Assembly: GCF_947179515.1 (NCBI RefSeq)
Contig: NC_067480.1
Location: 16,263,877-16,327,876 of the forward strand
Source: Apodemus sylvaticus
Lineage: Eukaryota; Chordata; Mammalia; Rodentia; Muridae
Reading direction: 5' to 3'
Length of the DNA: 64,000 nucleotides
Below are positions 1-11,495 of this stretch, in pieces. Within the stretch, counting starts at the first letter, position 1, and every line of letters begins with the position of its first letter. The notes below the pieces were generated by a model, which ran no database searches, had not been told where the DNA came from, and worked only from the letters and a program-made list of their open reading frames with translations. A program made the translations under genes and the position numbers.

Positions 1-670
1 CACACACACAGACAAGTAATAAAATGATTCTTAATAAAATAAAATAATGGCATTCTGCCATACTCATAGATGTATGGTCTTGCTCAGTTATAAAAGAAGC
101 TTCTCCTACAGGTGATGTGAAAAAATACAGGGCTCAGACCCAGACACTGTGCACAGAGTAAAAGGCCTTGTAACAATCAGACTCAACTGGATGCATCACT
201 CAAATTTCTACCATTGGGACTCAGGGAACCCTACGGAAGAAGTCCTAAGAAATGTAAAAAATAAAACAATTTTTTACAATATTAATAAAATAGAAACAGA
301 AAAAATAGACTTACTGAGAAAATGCTTCAGAGGTAAAAAAGTTAAAACAACAACAAAAGACCTATGTAACTCTGTAACCAGAGCTTTAGCATGAATTTCC
401 AGTATCTAAGTATGTCAGCAGAGGTAAGACTCCACACATATTTTATTTCTACATTAAAGATGGAGATGAAGTAAATAATATGCTTGACTTGATTTGATGA
501 TTTTTGAATTGTAGTAACTTATTTGCAACTAAAAATGGCCAATTACTAGAACAAAAGATAAGTTTTATTTCATTTAAAAAATCTAACCATACCAAATCCA
601 TTAAAAATTGGAAATCTTTAAAATTTTCATCTATATATGCATGAACCTTCAAATATACAATTATTTCTTT

Positions 671-675
<5 letters not shown>
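1..675. other. AT-rich intergenic sequence, no gene seen
   Basis: The window opens with the last bases of a CA microsatellite and continues as AT-rich sequence. Short open frames here have no recognisable domain, no coding-like composition and no splice context. I see no SINE or L1 homology by eye. Confidence 0.5.
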
Positions 676-725
<50 letters not shown>

Positions 726-728
726 TGT
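676..728. repeat. (CT)n followed by (GT)n compound microsatellite
   Basis: About 16 CT units run directly into about 10 GT units. This is a typical rodent compound dinucleotide repeat, likely length-polymorphic. Confidence 0.95.
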
Positions 729-1064
729 TTAATGTGAGTGCATATGTTCATGTGTGCATTTCCATGCATATGGATTTGAAACAACCATATATATGCATAG
801 GATGTCAAAAGCTACTTCAGTTGTTGATCTTTGCCTTCCTCTATTCTTGATACAGCGTCTCTCATTTGTAAATATTTCATGTGCCAGGATTCAAGGCATC
901 CTTTTTTTGCTCCTTATATCTATCAAAGTAGTAAGACTAGAGAGGCATCATGAAATGCATGGCTTTACATAGATTGTAGTAATCCACGCTAAGGTCCACA
1001 TGCTTGGGTGGCAAGGTACACACTCTTCGATGGCCTGTTTTTTAAGAATATCATTTATTACAAA
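729..1064. other. Intergenic sequence upstream of L1 copy B
   Basis: Unique-looking sequence with no supported gene. It ends where the GC-rich L1 5' UTR begins abruptly near 1065. I could not find a convincing target-site duplication pairing this edge with the A-rich tail near 4188. Confidence 0.4.
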
Positions 1065-2287
1065 AATTGAAGCGGTGGCGACTGCAGCGGCAGTGCAGCA
1101 GTGGCTGGTCCAGCTGAAGGGCCATCAGTAGTGGAACCAAGGCGACACAGGGTCCAGTTAGGCCCTGCGCCCACGACCACTGACCTTCACTGACCAGCCG
1201 GGCAGCAAGCAGCTGCGGTTGTGTGGCTCCATTCGCTGCACGGAAGCCACTTCAGAACTTGGTCTCCTGCCAGTCAGGAGAGGCTCATCTCCATCTTGAG
1301 ACATCGGACAGACTGAGGTACATAAACATAATCCGAAGCCAACACCACGGGGGTCTGAGCCCGACAGGGGTCTGAGCCCGACGGGCGTTGGCCTACACCC
1401 AGGCCCTGGGCTGTTCGGGAGGCCATCGGGGTGCCAACCCAGCCAGGAGGTTTTTTGCCCGGGCCTGCGCGCACACCACCATTTTGCCTGCAGGACGACA
1501 GAGAGCTCTGGTGGGCAGAGCCGTAACAGGCATAGCCTGAGGCTAACAAAGCGGGGGTCTAGGCCCCAAAAGGCACAGGACTGACCCCAAGAACTGGGTG
1601 GCTTGGTGGGCCATCTGTGAGTCAACCCACCCAGGAGGTTGTTAGCACAGCAGACTCTCCAGTTGCTTTCAGGGAGCGCGGGCGCACACGCCCGCCATCC
1701 TAGTCACCTGGCGGACCCAATTAACAGTCACAGCCGTAGGGGAACTTTGCTCGGACCTTGGCCTCCCAGGCTTTTGCCTGGACTCAGGGCCTGGGCGGCC
1801 AGGCTAACCTTGTGTGCGCCAGCCTGGTTGGGGGATTGGCTGCCCAGCGGAGTGAGTGGAACACAGGGGAGGTCACAGCAGCATACACCATCGGCGCTCC
1901 CTGGGGGTGCACACGGGCTCCATCTGGTCCACAGACACAATCTGGGGCAAGGCCTCAGGCGGAAGCCCTCAGCTCAACACTCTCCGCTTCCGCTTCCAGA
2001 TCCAGATAAGCCTGGGCAGCCGCACCACATCTCCAGGTCCTGCAAGGGGCTAGCGGGGCTTCCGGGCAGCCAGCTGGGAGAAGTCGGTGTGCTCCAGTGA
2101 ATCCCGCCGGTGGGCCCCAGCGGGAGCCTTTGGGTGCCTGCTTCAGGATCTGAACAGCCTGGGCAGCAGCTCCCTGTCTACAGGCAGTGCAGGGGGTAAG
2201 CTGTGCACCAGAGGCCACCTGGGAAGAGGCAGCTTGCACTGGTGAGTCCAGCATTGACAAGACCAACTAACACCAGTGAGAACTAGA
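1065..2287 (+). promoter_or_regulatory. L1 copy B 5' UTR / internal promoter
   Basis: About 1.2 kb of GC-rich sequence lies between the element start and the ORF1 ATG. It is homologous to the regions upstream of ORF1 in copies A (reverse strand, 33280-34299) and C (34381-34890). It is not built of tandem monomers. In L1 this region holds the internal RNA polymerase II promoter; activity here is not shown. Several open frames in it are by-products of its GC content. Confidence 0.75.
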
Positions 2288-2470
2288 TGGCAAAAGGCAA
2301 ACGCAGGAACGTCACTAACAGAAATGAAGGCAATATGGCAACATCTGAACCCAATTCTCTTTTACCAGCATGTCCTAGATACCCCATCACACCAGTAAAA
2401 TAAGATTTGGATTTAAAATCACTGGTCATGATGCTGGTACAGGAACACATGAAGGACAGACTTAATGAAA
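2288..2470 (+). pseudogene. L1 ORF1 N-terminal fragment (copy B)
   Basis: Begins MAKGKRRNVTNRN, the ORF1p start shared by copies A, C and D. A TAA replaces the lysine/glutamine position at codon 39. The frame continues as DLKSLVMMLVQEHMKD until the deletion. The coiled coil, RNA-recognition and C-terminal domains of ORF1p are absent. Downstream of the stop the frame runs straight into ORF2 sequence, giving a 241-codon ORF1/ORF2 fusion frame (2407-3132) with no ATG at its beginning. Confidence 0.85.
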
Positions 2471-3927
2471 TCAACAAAACCAGGAGCTGGTCCTTTGAGA
2501 AAATCAACAAGATAGATAAACCTTTAGCCAGACTGACCAAAGGGCACAGAGAAAGTATGCAAATTAACAAACTTAGAAATGAAAAGGGAGATATAACAAC
2601 GGAAACTGAGGAAATCCAAAAAATCATCAGATCCTACTACAAGAGCCTGTACTCAACACAACTGGAGAATCTGGAGGAAATGGACAATTTCCTTGACAGA
2701 TACCAAATACCAAAATTAAATCAGGACCAACTAGACCATCTAAACAGTCCCATAATGCGTAAAGAAATAAAAGGAGTCATAGAAAGTCTTCCAAACAAAA
2801 AAAGCACAGGACCAGATGGTTTCAGTGGAGAATTCTATCACACCTTCAAAGAAGAGTTAACACCAATACTCTTCAAACTATTCCACAAAATAGAAACAGA
2901 AGGAACACTACCCAATTCCTTCAACGAAGCCACAATTATGCTGATACCAAAGCCACACAAAGATCCAAAAAAGAAAGAGAACTTCAGACCAATTTCCCTT
3001 ATGAACATCGATGCAAAAATACTCAATAAAATTCTTGCCAACCGAATCCAAGAACACATCAAAACGATCATCCACCATGATCAAGTTTCTGAACAGAACA
3101 CCAATAGTGTATGCTCTAAGAGCAAGAATTGACAAATGGGACCTCATAAAATTACAAAGTTTCTGTAAGGCAAAAGACACCATCAAGAGGACAAATCGGC
3201 AAGCAACAAATTGGGAAAAGATCTTCACTAATCCTACATCAGATAGAGGGCTAATATCCAATATATATAAAGAACTCAAGAAGTTAGACTCCAGAAAACC
3301 GAACAACCCTATTAAAAAATGGGGTACAGATTTAAACAAAGAATTCTCACCTGAAGAACTTCAGATGGCAGAGAAGCATCTTAAAAATGCTCAACTTCAT
3401 TAGTCATTAGGGAAATGCAAATCAAAACAACCCTAAGATTTCATCTTACACCAGTCAGAATGGCTAAGATTAAAAATTCAGGAGACAGCAGGTGTTGGAG
3501 AGGGTGTGGAGAAAGAGGAACACTCCTCCTCTGCTGGTGGGGTTGCAAATTGGTACAACCACTCTGGAAATCAATCTGGCGGTTCCTCCGAAAACTGGGC
3601 ACCTCACTTCCAGAAGATCCTGCTATACCACTCCTGGGCATATACCCAGAGGAATCCCCACCATGTAATAAGGATACATGCTCTACTATGTTCATAGCAG
3701 CCCTATTTATAATTGCCAGATGCTGGAAAGAACCCAGATGTTCCTCAACGGAGGAATGGATACAGAAAATGTGGTATTTTTACACTATGGAATACTACTC
3801 AACTATTAAAAACAATGAATTCATGTAATTCTTAGGCAAATGGGTGGAACTAGAAAATATCATCCTAAGTGAGGTAACCCAGTCACAAAAGAGCACCTAT
3901 GGAATTCAGTCACTGATAAGTGGATAT
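2470..3927 (+). pseudogene. L1 ORF2 remnants (copy B), RT core deleted
   Basis: Contains the region before the RT (KSTGPDGFSGEFY, FRPISLMNIDAKILNKILANR). It jumps at about 3085 to the C-terminal part (LNRTPIVYALRARIDKW) and the zinc-knuckle-like CWRGCGERGTLL...CWWGC segment. The endonuclease domain and the RT active-site FADD box are missing. Frame breaks occur around 3132 and 3403. Copy A shows the undeleted order. Confidence 0.9.
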
Positions 3928-4189
3928 TTTCCCAGAAACTCTGAATACTCAAGACACAATTTACATATCAAATGATTCCCAAGAAGAAGGAAAGAGAGGT
4001 CCCTGGTCCTGGAAAGGCTTGATGCAGCAGTGTGGGGGAATACCAGGACAGGATAGGGAAGTGGGAAGGGGTTGACTGGAGAATGGGGGAGGGGAGTGAG
4101 AGGGCTCACTGGACTTTTGGGGAAGGGGGAACCCAGAAAGGGGAAATCATTTGAAATGTAAATAAAGAATATATGTAATAAAAAAGAAG

Positions 4190-4530
4190 TATTTGTGATT
4201 AAATATATCTGTGATTACATTTATTAAATATAATAATAAAAAATGGACAATTGACTCAGGTTATTGGATATTACTAATAAAATCCAGGTAAAAGTAAAGT
4301 ATAAAACAGCAAAAACCTGCTAGTTCTAATTTTCTGGAGTAATCTATGTCAAATGATCAATGAATATAAATTTGACTCTAAAATGCTAAAATAATGTACT
4401 TTGAAAATTTAATACAGATTTAAGTTAAACTTCATTATGTATTCTATAGTGAAATTTCTAATTTATAGGGTTATTGAGAATCAATTATTTATACTCCAAA
4501 TAAAAAGTACCAAAAATGGACATTAGCTGC
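4190..4530. other. AT-rich spacer between L1 copies B and E
   Basis: Very AT-rich sequence without supported coding frames or a clear repeat match. Nothing recognised. Confidence 0.4.
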
Positions 4531-4532
4531 TG

Positions 4533-4675
4533 AAATGATTGCTCAGCAGGTAAAGGCTCTAGTGATCAAGATTGATGATATTAATTCAATCGTCTTTTCC
4601 ATTCCACACACATGCCATAACACACATATGTAAATTTGTGTATCCATGTGTACATGTACACATAGAGGTAAATAT
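4533..4675 (+). repeat. Degenerate SINE remnant (B3/B4-like)
   Basis: Starts with a decayed tRNA-derived head (TTGCTCAGCAGGTAAAGGCT, resembling the pol III box A region of rodent B2/B3/ID SINEs) and ends in a CA/TG-rich tail. The middle is too decayed for confident family assignment. Confidence 0.5.
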
Positions 4676-4695
4676 AACATATAAAAGAAGGAATA

Positions 4696-5275
4696 GCAGA
4701 GGAAGAGATTCCCAGCGGCCATATTTTCTGCCTGCCAGGACAGAAAAAGGTTAACTAGGTACTGTATCACCCTGAGCTTTAGATCTCTAGTGGTGCAAAT
4801 CGCCAGGGGTCTGCCTGTGCCAAAGAACTGAGCACATAAGCAGTTTGTCTGCCATACCGCTGGGCGTGGGGCCTGTGTCCTGCCCAGAGAGCAGCAGAGG
4901 AAGAGATTCCCAGCAGCCATATTTGCTCCCTGCCTGGACAGAAAAGTGTCACTAGGTACTGTATAACCCTGATTTTAGATCTCTGGTGGTGCAAACCGCC
5001 AGGGGTCTGCCTGCACCAAAGAACTGAGCACATAGGCAGTTTGTCTGCCAGTCCACCAGGCATGGGGTCTGTATCCTGCCCAGAGAGCAGCAGAGGAAGA
5101 AATTCCCAGCAGCCATATTCACTGCCTGCCTGGACAGAAAAGGGTCCCTAGGTACTGTATCACCCTGAGCTTTAGATCTCTGGAGGTGCAAACCACCAGG
5201 GTTCTGCCTGCACTCAGGAACTGAGCACATAGGCGGTATATCTGCAAACCGGTCGGTCACAGACCTGGGTCCTAA
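4696..5275 (+). promoter_or_regulatory. Three tandem L1 promoter monomers (~197 bp each)
   Basis: The motif GCAGAGGAAGA recurs at 4696, 4894 and 5090, giving periods of 198 and 196 bp. Each unit carries the same internal landmarks in order: a CAGC-CCATATT block, the TAGGTACTGTAT block, the AGATCTCT block and the GAACTGAGCACATA block. Tandem monomers at the 5' end are the hallmark of murine L1 promoters. This monomer sequence is unrelated by eye to the 5' UTR of copies A-D. The short open frames on both strands within it are incidental. Confidence 0.88.
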
Positions 5276-5552
5276 GTGAGAATCAACAGAGGGAATGACC
5301 CCCACCACACCATCGTCGCCCCATAACAGAGCAGTCAGAGAACACCTGGTTCACCTTGACAACCCAAGTATAACATTGCTTGAGGCAAGACTGAGCAGGG
5401 CTTCAAAGGCACAAAAGAGGAAGGCAGCATATCAGCAATCTGTGCCAGAGGAAACCCAGTCATCCAGTTTTGCAGAAATAACCTTAAAGATCCACAATAG
5501 GTTGAACCACCAGCCAGTGACAACAAGACCATCTAACACCAGGGAGAACTAG

Positions 5553-6778
5553 ATGGTTAAAGGCAAACGTAGGAAATTACTAACAGAAACCAAGGCATTA
5601 TGGCAGCATCTGCACCCAATTCCCCAACAATAGCAAGTCCTTGATACCCCAACACACCAGAAAAGCAAGAGTTGGATTTAAAAGCACTAGTAACGATGCT
5701 ATTAGAGGGACACATGAAGGACATAAATAAATCTCTTAAAGAAATTCAGGAGAAAAATGATCAAAAGCTAGAAGCCCTTACAAGGAAACACAAAAATCAC
5801 TTAAATAAATTCAGGAGAATGTGAGTCAGAAGTGAGTGGCCAATAAGGAGGAAATGCAAAAATCACTTAAAAAATATAGGAAAAGTTTGATCAACAGGCA
5901 GAAGTCATGAAAGAGGAAACAGAAAAATCTCTCAAAGAATTAGAGGAAAACACAAACAAGCAAATGACGGAACTGAGAAAAAACTTCCAGGATCTAAAAA
6001 CAGAAGTAGAAACAACTAAGGAAGCACAAAGGGAGACAACTTTGGAGATAGAAAAACTTGGGAAGAAATCGGGGACCATAGATGCAAATATCAACAACAG
6101 AATACAAGAGATAGAAGAAAGAATCTCAGATGCCGAAGATACCATAGAAACCATGGACTCAACAGTTAAAGAAAATGAAAAATGCAAAAAGCTTGTAACC
6201 CAAAACATCCAGGAAATCCAGGACACAATGAGAAAGCCAAATTTAAGGACTATAGGCATTGATGAGAGTGAAGATTTACAACTTAAAGGGCCACCAAATA
6301 TCTTCAACAAAATTATGGAAGAAAACTTCCCTAACCTAAAGAGAGAGATGCCCATGAATATACAAGAAGCCTACAGAACTCCAAACAGATTGGACTAGAA
6401 CATAAATACCTCCTGTCACATAATAATTAAAACCCTAAATGTACTAAACAAAGAAAGAATACTGAGGGCAGTAAGAGGAAAAGGGCAAGTAACATATAAA
6501 GAAAGACCTATCAGAATTACACCAGACTTCTCACCAGAGACGATGAAATCTAGAAGGTTCCTGGCAGAGCTCACGTAGACTCTAAGAGAATACAAATGCC
6601 AGCTGAGACTACTATACCCAGTGAAACTCTCAATCACTATAGATGGAGAAACCAAGATATTCCATTGCAAAACCAAATTTACAATATCTTTCCACAGACT
6701 CAGTCCTACAAAGGGTAATAGGGGGAAGACACCATTACAACAAGGGAAACTATACCCTGGAAAAAGCAGGATAATATT
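5553..6778 (+). pseudogene. L1 ORF1 (copy E), broken
   Basis: Starts at a decayed ATG context (ATGGTTAAAGGCAAACGTAGG). The best-kept block is 5907-6398, with heptad-rich coiled-coil sequence and the RNA-recognition region (NLRTIGIDESEDLQLKGPPN). A stop after NRLD at 6396-6398 and further frame shifts follow. The C-terminal domain is recognisable as VKLSITIDGETKIFH near 6620-6665. Confidence 0.85.
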
Positions 6779-6833
6779 AAGCTTCGTTTATCAAACTCAA
6801 GATAACCACACAAGTATAAAATTAAAATAAAAA

Positions 6834-9800
6834 ATGTTAGGAAGCAATAACCACTACTCCTTAATATCTCTGAACATCAATGGACTTAATTCCCCAATAA
6901 AAAGACATAGACTAACAGACTGGTTACATAAACAGGACCCTACATTTTGCTTTATACAGGAAACACACCTCAGTGTCAAAGACAAAAACTACCTTAGAGT
7001 AAAAGGCTGGAAGACAATTCTACAAGCAAATGTTCCCAGGAAACAAGCCAGAGTTGCCATTCTAATATCAGATAAAATTGACTTTCAACCTAATGTCATC
7101 AAAAGAGACATGGAAGGTGACTTCTTGCTGGTCAAAGGAAAAATCCTACAAGAAGAACTCTCAATCCTGAACATCTATGCTCCAAATACAAGGGCGCCCT
7201 CATTTATAAAAGAAACTTTACTAAAGCTCAAAGCACATATTACACCCAACACAATAATTGTGGGTGACTTCAACATTCCACTCTCACCAATGGACCGATC
7301 AGAAAAACAAAAACTAAACAGGGAGACAGTTAAACTAATTGAAGCTTTGGACCCAAAGCAAAAGAATATACCTTTTTCTCAGCACATCATGGTACCTTCT
7401 CCAAAATCGATCATATAGTTGGGTCAAAAGACAGACCTCAACAAATATAAGAAGATTGAAATAATCCTATGCCTCCTATCAGATCACTATGGAGTAAAAG
7501 TGGTCTTTAATAACAATAAAAACCACAGAAAGCCCACATACACATGGAAACTGAACAATACTTTACTCAATGATACCTTGGTCAAGGAAGAAATAAAGAA
7601 AGAAATCAAAGATTTCTTAGAATTTAATGAAAATGAAGGCACAACATACACAAATCTATGGGACACAATGAAAGCAGTGCTAAGAGGAAAACTCATAGCT
7701 TTGAGTGCCTCCAAAAGGAAATTTGAGAGAGCTTATACTAGAGGATTAACAGAACCACTGAAAGCCCTAGAACAAAAAGAAGCTAATTCACCCAGGAGGA
7801 GAAGAAGACAGGAAATCATCAAACTCAGAGTGAAATCAATCAAATAGAAACCAAAAAAACCATACAAAGAATCAACAAAACCAAAAGTTGTTTCTTTGAA
7901 AAAATCATCCCAGGGATGCAGGGATGGTTCAATATAAGGAAATCCATAAATGCTATCCACTACATAAACAAACTCAAAGAAAAAAACCACATGATCATTT
8001 CATTAGATGCTGAAAAAGCATTTGACAAAATTCAGCATGCTCTCATGCTAAAAGTCTTGAAAAGGACAGGAATTCAAGGCCCATATCTAAACATAGTAAA
8101 AGCAATATACAGCAAACTGGTAGCCAACATCAAACTAAATGGAGAGAAACTTGAAGCAATCACACTAAAATTAGGGACTAGACAAGGTTGCCCCCTCTCT
8201 CCATATCTTTTTCAATATAGTTCTTGAAGTCCTAGCTAGAGCAATTAGACACCATAAAGAGCTCAAAGGGATATAAATTGGAAAGGAAGAAGTCAAACTA
8301 TCACTATTTTCAGATGATATGATAGTATACTTAAATGACCCTAAAACCTCTACTAGAGAACTCCTACAGCTGACAAACAACTTCAGCAAAGTGGCTGGCT
8401 ACAAAATCAACCCAAGCAAATCAGTAGCCTTTATATACTCAAAGGATAAGCAGACTGAGAAAGAAATTAGGGAAATGAAACCCTTCACAATAGCCACAAA
8501 CAGCATAAAGTATCTTGTGGTGACTCTAACCAAACAAGTGAAAGACCTATATGACAAGAACTTCAGATCTCTGAAGAAGGAAATCGAAGAAGATCTCAGA
8601 AAATGGAAATATCTTCCATGCTCGTGGATTGGCAGGATTAATATAGTTAAACTGGCCATCTTGCCAAAGGCAATCTACAGATTCAATGCAATCCTTATAA
8701 AAATCCCAACCCAGTTCTTCATAGAGCTGGAAAGAGCAATTCTCAAATTCATCTGGAAAAACAAAAAACCTAGGATAGCTAAAACTATTCTCAACAGTAA
8801 AAGAACTTCAGGGGGATTCAGTGTCCCAGACATAAAACTTTACTACAGAGCAATAGTGATAAAAACTGCATGATATCAGTACAATATCAGGCAAGCGGAT
8901 CAATGGAATAGGATTGAAGATCCAGAAATGAACCAACACACCTATGGTCACTTGATCTTTGACATAGGAGCTGAAAGCATCCGGTGGAAAAAAGATAGTC
9001 TTTTCAACAAATGGTGCTGGTTCAATTGGAGGTCAGCATGCAGAAGAATGTGAAGCGATCCATTCTTATCTCCTTGTACTAAGCTCAACTCCAAATGGAT
9101 CAAGGACCTCCACATAAAACCTGATACACTGAAACTAATAGAAAAGAAACTGGGGAAGACCCTTGAGGACATGGGCACAGGGGAAAAGTTCCTGAATAGA
9201 ACACCAATAGCTTATTCTCTAAGATGAAGAATTGACAGATGGGACCTCATAAAACTACAAAGTTTCTGTAAGGCAAAGGACACTGTCAAAAGGACAAAAC
9301 GTCAACCAACATTTTGGGAAAGGATCTTCACCAACCCTAAATCCGACAGAGGGCTAATATCTAATATATAAAAGGAACTCAAGAAGGTAGAACTCAGAGA
9401 AACAAATAACCCCATTAACAAGTGGGGTACGGAGCTAAACAAAGATTTTTCACATGAAGAACTTCAGAGGGCTGAGAAACACCTTAAGAAATGTTTAACA
9501 TCATTAATCATTAGGGAAGTGCAAATCAACACATCCCTGAGATTTTACCTTACACCAGTCAGAATGGCTAAGGTAAAAAACTCAGGAGACAGCATGTGTT
9601 GGAGAGGATGTGGAGAAAGAGGAACACTCCTCTACTGCTGGTGGGATTGCAAGATGGTGCAACCACTTTGGAAATCAGTCTGACAGTTCCTCAGAAAACT
9701 GGGCATGACACTTCCTGAGGAATCTACTATACCACTCCTGGCATATACCCAGAGGATTCTTCAGCATGCAATAAGGACACATGCTCCACTATGTTCATAG

Positions 9801-10020
9801 CAGCCCTACTTGTAGTAGCCAGAAGCTGAATAGAACCCAGGTGTCCCTCAACGGAGTAATGGATACAAAAAATGTGGTATATTTACACAATGGAGTACTA
9901 TTCAGCCATTAGTAACAATGAATTAATGAAATTCCTAGACAAATGGATGAAGCTGGAGAACATCATACTAAGTGACATAATACAGTCTCAAAAGATCAAT
10001 CATGGTATGTACTCACTGAT
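6834..10020 (+). pseudogene. L1 ORF2 (copy E), broken
   Basis: The endonuclease domain is readable at 6834-7418, with LNINGLN, QETHL, YAPN and VGDFN blocks matching catalytic positions of the APE-like fold. The link region (7419-7847) is followed by a deletion near 7905. RT segments follow at 7916-8227 (ISLDAEKAFDK, GTRQGCPLSPYLF) and 8319-8873. The active-site box at 8307-8318 reads FSDD. The C-terminal part lies at 8900-10020. Multiple stops and shifts make it non-functional. Confidence 0.88.
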
Positions 10021-10267
10021 AAGTGGATATTATCCTAGAAACTTTGAATATGCAAGACATAATCCACATATAAAAAGAATGGAGGAGTGGCCCGTGGTTC
10101 TGGACTCAGTGCAACAGTGTAGGGGAATACCAGAACAGGGAAATGGGAAGGGGTAGATGGAGGAACAGGGGGATGGAAGAGGGCTTATGGGACTTGCGGG
10201 GAGTAGGGACCCAGAAAATGGGAAATCATTTGAAATGTAAATAAAAATATATCAATAAAGAAAAAAA

Positions 10268-10389
10268 GTTTAAAAAAATAAAAATACAATATAAAAGAAG
10301 AACTAATGCTAAAAATATAGTGAGTTCTATACTCAATACAACAGTCCAATATGCAAGCATACATAGGGATCACTAACTGCCCATGTTGC

Positions 10390-10426
<37 letters not shown>

Positions 10427-10680
10427 ACAGACATGGGCACACAGGTAGACACACAGTGACAGAAACACACACACAGACAAACATGGACAACCCACAGACA
10501 CTGGAAAACACACAAACACACACACACATGGGCACAGAAACACAGAAACATACATGAAAGGAAATGAATTTTAGAATCGTATATGTTGAGAAGACATGAA
10601 AGGAGTTCTGAGATGTTGAATGGTAGCTATGATATTATTTTAGAATTATATTATATACTATTATTTTATTATATACATAT
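10268..10680 (+). repeat. Left copy of a ~420-bp direct repeat flanking L1 fragment J
   Basis: Runs from the GTTTAAAAAAATAAAAA block to TATATACATAT and contains a CA-rich microsatellite (about 10391-10525). The same sequence recurs at 11216-11645 with only microsatellite-length changes and scattered substitutions. The first ~20 bp belong to the A-rich tail of copy E; the rest is its 3' flank. It ends exactly where L1 fragment J starts. Confidence 0.9.
10391..10525. repeat. CA-rich microsatellite in left direct repeat
   Basis: (CA)n with CAGACATGGG-like interruptions, repeated in the right copy at 11336-11510 with different lengths. Open frames on both strands through it are artefacts. Confidence 0.9.
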
Positions 10681-11215
10681 AGGATACATGCTCTACTATG
10701 TTCATAGCAGCCCTATTTATAATTGCCAGATGCTCTAAAGAACCCAGGTATCCCTCAACAGAAGAGTGGATGGAAAAAATGTGGTATATCTACACAATGG
10801 AGTACTATTCAGCCATTAGAAACAATGAATTCATGAAATTCTTAGGCAAATGGATGGAGCTAGAGAACATCATACTAAGTGAGGTAACCCAGACTCAAAA
10901 GGTGAATCATGGTATGCACTCACTAATAAGTGGTTATTGACCTAGAAAACTGGAATACCCAAAACATAATCCACACATCAAATGAGATACAAGAAGAAAG
11001 GAGGAGTGGTCCCTGGTTCTGGAAAGACTCAGTGAAACAGTATTCGGCAAAACCAGAACGGGGAACTGGGAAGGGGTGGGAGGGAGGACAGGGGAAGAGA
11101 AGGGGGCTTACGGGACTTTCGGGGAGGGGGAGGCTAGAAAAGGGGAAATCATTTGAAATGTAAATAAATTATATCGAATAAAAAAAATTAAAAAAAAAGA
11201 AAAAAAAAGAAAAAA
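10681..11215 (+). mobile_element. L1 fragment J: 5'-truncated young L1 3' end
   Basis: Starts at AGGATACATGCTCTACTATG, inside the ORF2 3' end. It reads the ORF2 C-terminus (MFIAALFIIARC... to SLISGY), then the compact G-rich 3' UTR and a long A-rich tail. It matches copy A's 3' end more closely than the adjacent older copy E, so it is not a duplication of E. It sits exactly between the two ~420-bp direct repeats. Confidence 0.9.
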
Positions 11216-11459
11216 GTTTAAAAAAATAAAAAAATATAAAAGAAGAACTAATGCTAAAAATATAGTGAGTTCTATGCTCAATAGAACAGTCCAATATGCA
11301 AGCATACATAGGGATCACTAACTGCCCATGTTGCAACACACACACACACACACATACACACACACACATACACACAGACATGGGCACACAGGTAGACACA
11401 TAGTGACAGAAACACACACACAGACAAACATGGACAACCTACAGACACTGGAAATCACA

Positions 11460-11495
<36 letters not shown>

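Larger units (their letters stand above)
1065..4189 (+). mobile_element. L1 copy B: both ends present, two internal deletions
   Basis: This young-type rodent L1 has a GC- and CpG-rich non-monomeric 5' UTR (about 1065-2287), an ORF1 start at 2288, parts of ORF2, a short G-rich 3' UTR and an A-rich tail (to about 4189). Two deletions remove most of the coding sequence. One near 2470 joins ORF1 codon ~60 to the ORF2 region just upstream of the reverse transcriptase (RT). One near 3085 removes the RT core, including the FADD box, and rejoins near the C-terminal part. Both joins fall in short microhomologies (GAAAT-like and AAGT). ORF1 also has a TAA at codon 39, and the ORF2 end has a stop at 3826-3828. 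The 5' UTR contains a 17-bp tandem duplication at about 1349-1382. The copy is dead. Confidence 0.9.
4691..10289 (+). mobile_element. L1 copy E: older full-length-type element with monomer promoter
   Basis: Contains three 5' promoter monomers, ORF1, ORF2, a short G-rich 3' UTR and an A-rich tail. A decayed target-site duplication is visible: the 11-bp core TATAAAAGAAG occurs at 4680-4690 and 10290-10300 inside longer similar flanks. The coding sequence is broken by many stops, and about 0.5 kb is missing near 7905, where the frame passes from the region before the RT (FFEKI) directly to IPGMQGWFNI. The RT motif reads FSDD instead of FADD. Its sequence is more diverged than copies A, C and D, so it is older. 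Confidence 0.9.

Noticed and set aside
1158..2266. Open frames of 65-155 codons on both strands
   Set aside because: They lie in the GC-rich L1 5' UTR, where stop codons are rare by composition. The same occurs in the 5' UTRs of copies A, C and D (33.2-34.9 kb, 42.9-43.3 kb).
2288..3132. Copy B as a retrotransposed spliced L1 RNA
   Set aside because: Neither deletion breakpoint shows GT...AG borders as far as I can align against copies A and C. Both show short microhomology instead.
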